Source: Chloroflexota bacterium
GTDB taxonomy: Bacteria; Chloroflexota; Anaerolineae; SpSt-600
Length of the DNA: 8,709 bases
Direction of reading: 5' to 3'
NCBI GenBank assembly: GCA_011041825.1
Contig: DRAO01000281.1
Location: forward strand, 1 to 8,709
The position numbers and the translations under genes were made by a program. The first letter of the stretch is position 1. Every line of letters starts with the position of its first letter. The notes below the pieces were generated by a model that did no database searches, had not been told where the DNA came from, and worked only from the letters and a program-made list of their open reading frames with translations. Shown one piece after another: positions 6,378 through 8,709 of this stretch.

Positions 6378-7799
6378 TCACCCGCCTATTTCCGGCCAGC
6401 CGGTTTCCCCGCTCATCAGGTACTGGTGGATGTCGGCGGCAGCCCGCTTGCCAGCACCCATAGCGCTGATGACGGTGGCCGCTCCGGTCACGATGTCGCC
6501 CCCGGCCCAGACACGGGGCTTGGTGGTCTTGCCGGTGGCTTGGTCGGCCACTACGGTGCCCCGGCGGGTGCGCTTGAGGTCCTGGGCGTCGGTGAAGACC
6601 AGCGGGTTGGGGCTGGTCCCCAGCGCCATTATCACCATATCCACTTCGATGTCGAATTCGGAGCCGGGGATAGGGATGGGACGGCGGCGGCCAGATTCAT
6701 CGGGCTCGCCCAGGCGCATCTTGATGCACTTCATCCCCCGCACCCAGCCCTTCTCATCGCCGTAAATCTCCACCGGGTTGGTGAGGAGCATAAACTCCAC
6801 GCCTTCGGCTTCGGCGTTCTCGATTTCCTCGGCCCGGGCGGGCATCTCCTTGCGGGAGCGCCGGTAGACGATGGTGACCTTCTCGGCCCCCAGGCGCAAG
6901 GCGCAACGGGAGGCGTCCATCGCCACGTTGCCCGCCCCCACCACCGCCACCCGCTTGCCAATCATCACCGGGGTGTCGTATTCGGGGAAGCGGTAGGCCT
7001 TCATCAGGTTGACACGGGTGAGGAATTCGTTGGCCGAGAAGACGCCGTTGTAGTTCTCGCCGGGGATATGCATAAAGCGGGGAAGCCCTGCTCCTGTGCC
7101 CAGGAAGATGGCGTGGAAGCCCTCTTTGAATATTTCATCTAGGGTGAGGGTCTTGCCCACCACGCAGTTGAGCTCCAACTCCACCCCCAGGGCTTTGACG
7201 TATTCTACCTCGACGTTGACGATTTCCTTGGGGAGGCGGAACTGGGGGATGCCGTACATCAGGACGCCGCCGGGAGCGTGGAGGGATTCAAAGATGGTGA
7301 CCTTGTGGCCCAGCTTGGCTAGGTCGGCGGCGCAGGTGAGCCCGGCAGGCCCCGCCCCTACCACGGCGATGCGCTTGCCAGTATCGGGTGGGATTTCGGG
7401 GATGTGGAAGCCCCGCTTTATCTCCCAATCGGCCACGTAGCGCTCCAGCCGCCCGATGGCGACGGGCTGGTATTTCTTGGCCAGCACGCAAGTCTGCTCA
7501 CATTGGGTCTCCTGGGGGCAGACCCGGCCACAGATGGCGGGGAGGTTGTTCTTGTCCTTGAGCACACGGGCTGCCTCTTCGAGGTTCCCCTCCCGCAGGT
7601 GGTAGATGAACTGGGGGATGTCAATCCCCACCGGGCAGCCTTCCACGCACTTGGGCTTCTTGCATTGGAGGCAGCGGGAAGCCTCTCTCAGGGCCATCTC
7701 CTCGGTATAGCCCAGTGCCACCTCGTCGAAGTTGTGCCTTCGGACCTTGGGGTCCTGGCGGGGCATATCAACACGGGGTATAATCTCCTTCTTGGGCAT
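6378..7799 (-). CDS. gltA: GltA/NfnB-type NAD(P)H-dependent iron-sulfur flavoprotein oxidoreductase
   Basis: A 473-residue cytoplasmic flavoprotein of the glutamate synthase small-subunit family (TIGR01316-like, also close to NfnB). N-terminal cysteines C43/C46/C51/C55 and C90/C94/C100/C104 should bind two [4Fe-4S] clusters. FAD binds at VVGAGPAG (146-153) and near the C-terminus (WAGGDIVTGAATVISAMGAGK). The second Rossmann site, VVGAGNVAMDA (286-296), plus VYRRSRKEMPA, fits NADPH binding. The ATG at 7799 has an excellent Shine-Dalgarno (AAGGAGG, 7806-7812); an in-frame ATG at 7829 overlapping the toxin stop lacks one. No glutamate synthase large subunit and no NfnA-like partner are visible. 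In cells oxidising CO such a protein could move electrons from reduced ferredoxin or CooF to NADP+, but this is inferred only. It may equally be a homotetrameric glutamate synthase small-subunit-like enzyme. Confidence 0.9.
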   Translation of the reverse strand: MPKKEIIPRVDMPRQDPKVRRHNFDEVALGYTEEMALREASRCLQCKKPKCVEGCPVGIDIPQFIYHLREGNLEEAARVLKDKNNLPAICGRVCPQETQCEQTCVLAKKYQPVAIGRLERYVADWEIKRGFHIPEIPPDTGKRIAVVGAGPAGLTCAADLAKLGHKVTIFESLHAPGGVLMYGIPQFRLPKEIVNVEVEYVKALGVELELNCVVGKTLTLDEIFKEGFHAIFLGTGAGLPRFMHIPGENYNGVFSANEFLTRVNLMKAYRFPEYDTPVMIGKRVAVVGAGNVAMDASRCALRLGAEKVTIVYRRSRKEMPARAEEIENAEAEGVEFMLLTNPVEIYGDEKGWVRGMKCIKMRLGEPDESGRRRPIPIPGSEFDIEVDMVIMALGTSPNPLVFTDAQDLKRTRRGTVVADQATGKTTKPRVWAGGDIVTGAATVISAMGAGKRAAADIHQYLMSGETGWPEIGG

Positions 7800-7825
7800 T
7801 GTGAACCTCCTTCGAGCAGCGTATT

Positions 7826-8203
7826 TCATTCTTCATAAAGCAGCTCATCAATCTCCCTGAGCACTTCGCTCAAGTCCGGCGGTCGGGCCGGTTCCACCTG
7901 TTCGCCGATATGCTTATGGTGTGGGAAATTGGGGAGCCCCGGATAGTGCGGGGCGTTGTCGTAACGGAATACCAATGCGCCATCGGCACGTTGGTAATGG
8001 TATCGGTAAAGCGTCTTCTCAATCCCGTCAATTAACCGTACTCTTTCCTCAAATTCTAGAAGAGAGCCATCATAGAAGCGCAATCTCCCCCAGATATGCC
8101 CAATAAAGGCGGAAAGGAGTTCCATCGAGATTTGCTCAATTTCTATGTCTCCGCGGGAGTGAATGGTATTTTCTAAACGCTGAAAATAACGTTGGAGTTT
8201 CAT
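7826..8203 (-). CDS. TumE-family (DUF6516) toxin-like protein
   Basis: A 125-residue soluble protein. The core motif YRYHYQRADGALVFRYDNAP (67-86) followed by FPHHKHI (93-99) is characteristic of the TumE/DUF6516 family, annotated as toxins of toxin-antitoxin systems. The preceding region (EIEQISMELLSAFIGHIWGRLRFYDGSLLEF) fits its beta-rich start. The start codon overlaps the stop of the upstream gene by four bases (ATGA), so translation is probably coupled, as is usual for toxin-antitoxin pairs. No separate Shine-Dalgarno is needed or obvious. The acidic tail EIDELLYEE ends 26 bases before the gltA start. Toxic activity and its target are not shown by the sequence. Other names for the same family exist, so I give no gene symbol. 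Confidence 0.85.
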   Translation of the reverse strand: MKLQRYFQRLENTIHSRGDIEIEQISMELLSAFIGHIWGRLRFYDGSLLEFEERVRLIDGIEKTLYRYHYQRADGALVFRYDNAPHYPGLPNFPHHKHIGEQVEPARPPDLSEVLREIDELLYEE

Positions 8204-8511
8204 ACGGCTATGGTTACCTCTTCCATTACAGCTTTGCGAATCAAGGCCCTCTCTAAAAGCCTCTTAAGCTCCAAGAAGGACTGATACAGTGCAGCCCAGT
8301 GCATTATCTCTGCGCTGTCCCCCATCTCCCCACGGTTATACTTCTCGTAGAACTCTTCTGAAGAAAGCCCATATTTCGTCTCATATCCCTGAAGCTCCCG
8401 ATGGAGTTCCAGCAGCTCCTCAACAGGGTTGCTGTTCAACACCGCCTCCACTAGCATACGTTTAAACTCCTCAGGCGGCGGCAATTTGCCTTTGAATTCC
8501 ATCTTAGGCAT
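8200..8511 (-). CDS. Small helical antitoxin-like protein, partner of the TumE-type toxin
   Basis: A 103-residue, charged, mostly helical protein without a recognisable helix-turn-helix. The segment YGLSSEEFYEKYNRGEMGDS, then AEIMHWAALYQSFLELKRLLERAL (47-90), recurs in small proteins encoded before TumE/DUF6516 toxins, so an antitoxin role is likely. I chose the ATG at 8511: the purine run AAGGGGG ends about six bases upstream, whereas it directly abuts the alternative ATG at 8517, which would add only two residues. It overlaps the toxin gene by four bases. Unlike many antitoxins it has no obvious DNA-binding domain, so autoregulation may not use this protein; the hairpin array just upstream may matter instead. 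Confidence 0.75.
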   Translation of the reverse strand: MPKMEFKGKLPPPEEFKRMLVEAVLNSNPVEELLELHRELQGYETKYGLSSEEFYEKYNRGEMGDSAEIMHWAALYQSFLELKRLLERALIRKAVMEEVTIAV

Positions 8512-8536
8512 TTTCATCCCCCTTCCCTAGCATTTT

Positions 8537-8672
8537 CCCAAGGCACAAGGCCTTGGGTTCTGGATTTTCCTGAGCCTCCCCCAGCACAAGGCTGGGGGTA
8601 TCCAGAGATACCGCCAGCCTCGTGCTGACGGAGCATCAGGTTTCTATCCAGTTCGGAACCTTGTGTTCCGAG
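8537..8672. repeat. Array of four 21-base hairpins sharing a CACAAGG-type centre
   Basis: Four units each have 8-base arms around a 5-base loop. Unit 1 (8537-8557): CCCAAGGC, loop ACAAG, GCCTTGGG. Unit 2 (8578-8598): CCCCCAGC, loop ACAAG, GCTGGGGG. Unit 3 (8611-8631): CCGCCAGC, loop CTCGT, GCTGACGG, one mismatch. Unit 4 (8652-8672): TTCGGAAC, loop CTTGT, GTTCCGAG, with one G-T wobble. The loop plus flanking bases is CACAAGG in units 1 and 2, and its reverse complement (CCTCGTG, CCTTGTG) in units 3 and 4. Stem sequences differ while pairing is kept. A further 6-bp hairpin, GGTATC/GATACC (8597-8612), bridges units 2 and 3. The array lies in the leader of the antitoxin-toxin genes. Confidence 0.75.
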
Positions 8673-8709
8673 TGAAAGAGTTTGATTTTGGGCACGCGAG
8701 GAGCAACAA

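Noticed and set aside
6357..7142. Plus-strand frame of 261 codons opposite the GltA-like gene
   Set aside because: The opposite strand carries all FAD, NADP and cysteine motifs of the flavoprotein; the plus frame has none and no plausible start.
8537..8672. CRISPR array or integron attC sites
   Set aside because: The units are not identical repeats with regular spacers, and they lack the GTTRRRY/RYYYAAC core sites of attC. No cas or integrase gene is nearby.

Overview
The window is a compact bacterial segment with moderately high GC in which every credible gene lies on the minus strand, so transcription runs from high to low coordinates. An oxygen-sensitive Ni-Fe carbon monoxide dehydrogenase, its polyferredoxin partner, a B12-type radical SAM protein and a two-iron-sulfur-cluster GltA-type flavoprotein indicate an anaerobe. 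The GC-rich tandem hairpins and the gene style resemble anaerobic Chloroflexota (Anaerolineae or Dehalococcoidia) or Clostridia-like lineages. That placement is an impression, not something the sequence proves.

Layout in transcription order (right to left). (1) 8537-8672: a 136-base array of four small hairpins, each with 8-base arms and a 5-base loop, sharing a central CACAAGG-like heptamer but with unrelated stem sequences. (2) 8511-7826: a two-gene module with a 4-base ATGA overlap, a small helical antitoxin-like protein followed by a TumE-family (DUF6516) toxin-like protein. (3) 7799-6378: a GltA-type NAD(P)H oxidoreductase with its own strong Shine-Dalgarno, 26 bases after the toxin stop codon. 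(4) A long hairpin, then 6320-5760: a membrane-anchored protein of unknown function with an internal duplication. (5) Two GC-rich hairpins at 5627-5669, then 5598-3988: a radical SAM protein. (6) 3944-2769 and 2768-2139: a soluble GAF-domain histidine kinase and a NarL/FixJ response regulator, with stop and start codons abutting and an extended -10 promoter in front. (7) A sigma70-like promoter (2069-2097) flanked upstream by a direct repeat, then 1941-1393 cooF and 1341 to beyond base 1 cooS. The last complete codon of cooS in the window is a cysteine that matches a C-cluster ligand.

Working model: CooS oxidises CO to CO2 and CooF carries the electrons away. The GltA-like flavoprotein could be an acceptor that makes NAD(P)H, although no partner subunit is visible. 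The two-component system ends next to the cooFS promoter and no CooA-like regulator is present, so it is the natural candidate for controlling CO oxidation, possibly through the direct repeat beside the promoter. This regulatory link is inferred from position only. The most unusual non-coding feature is the hairpin array at the right edge.
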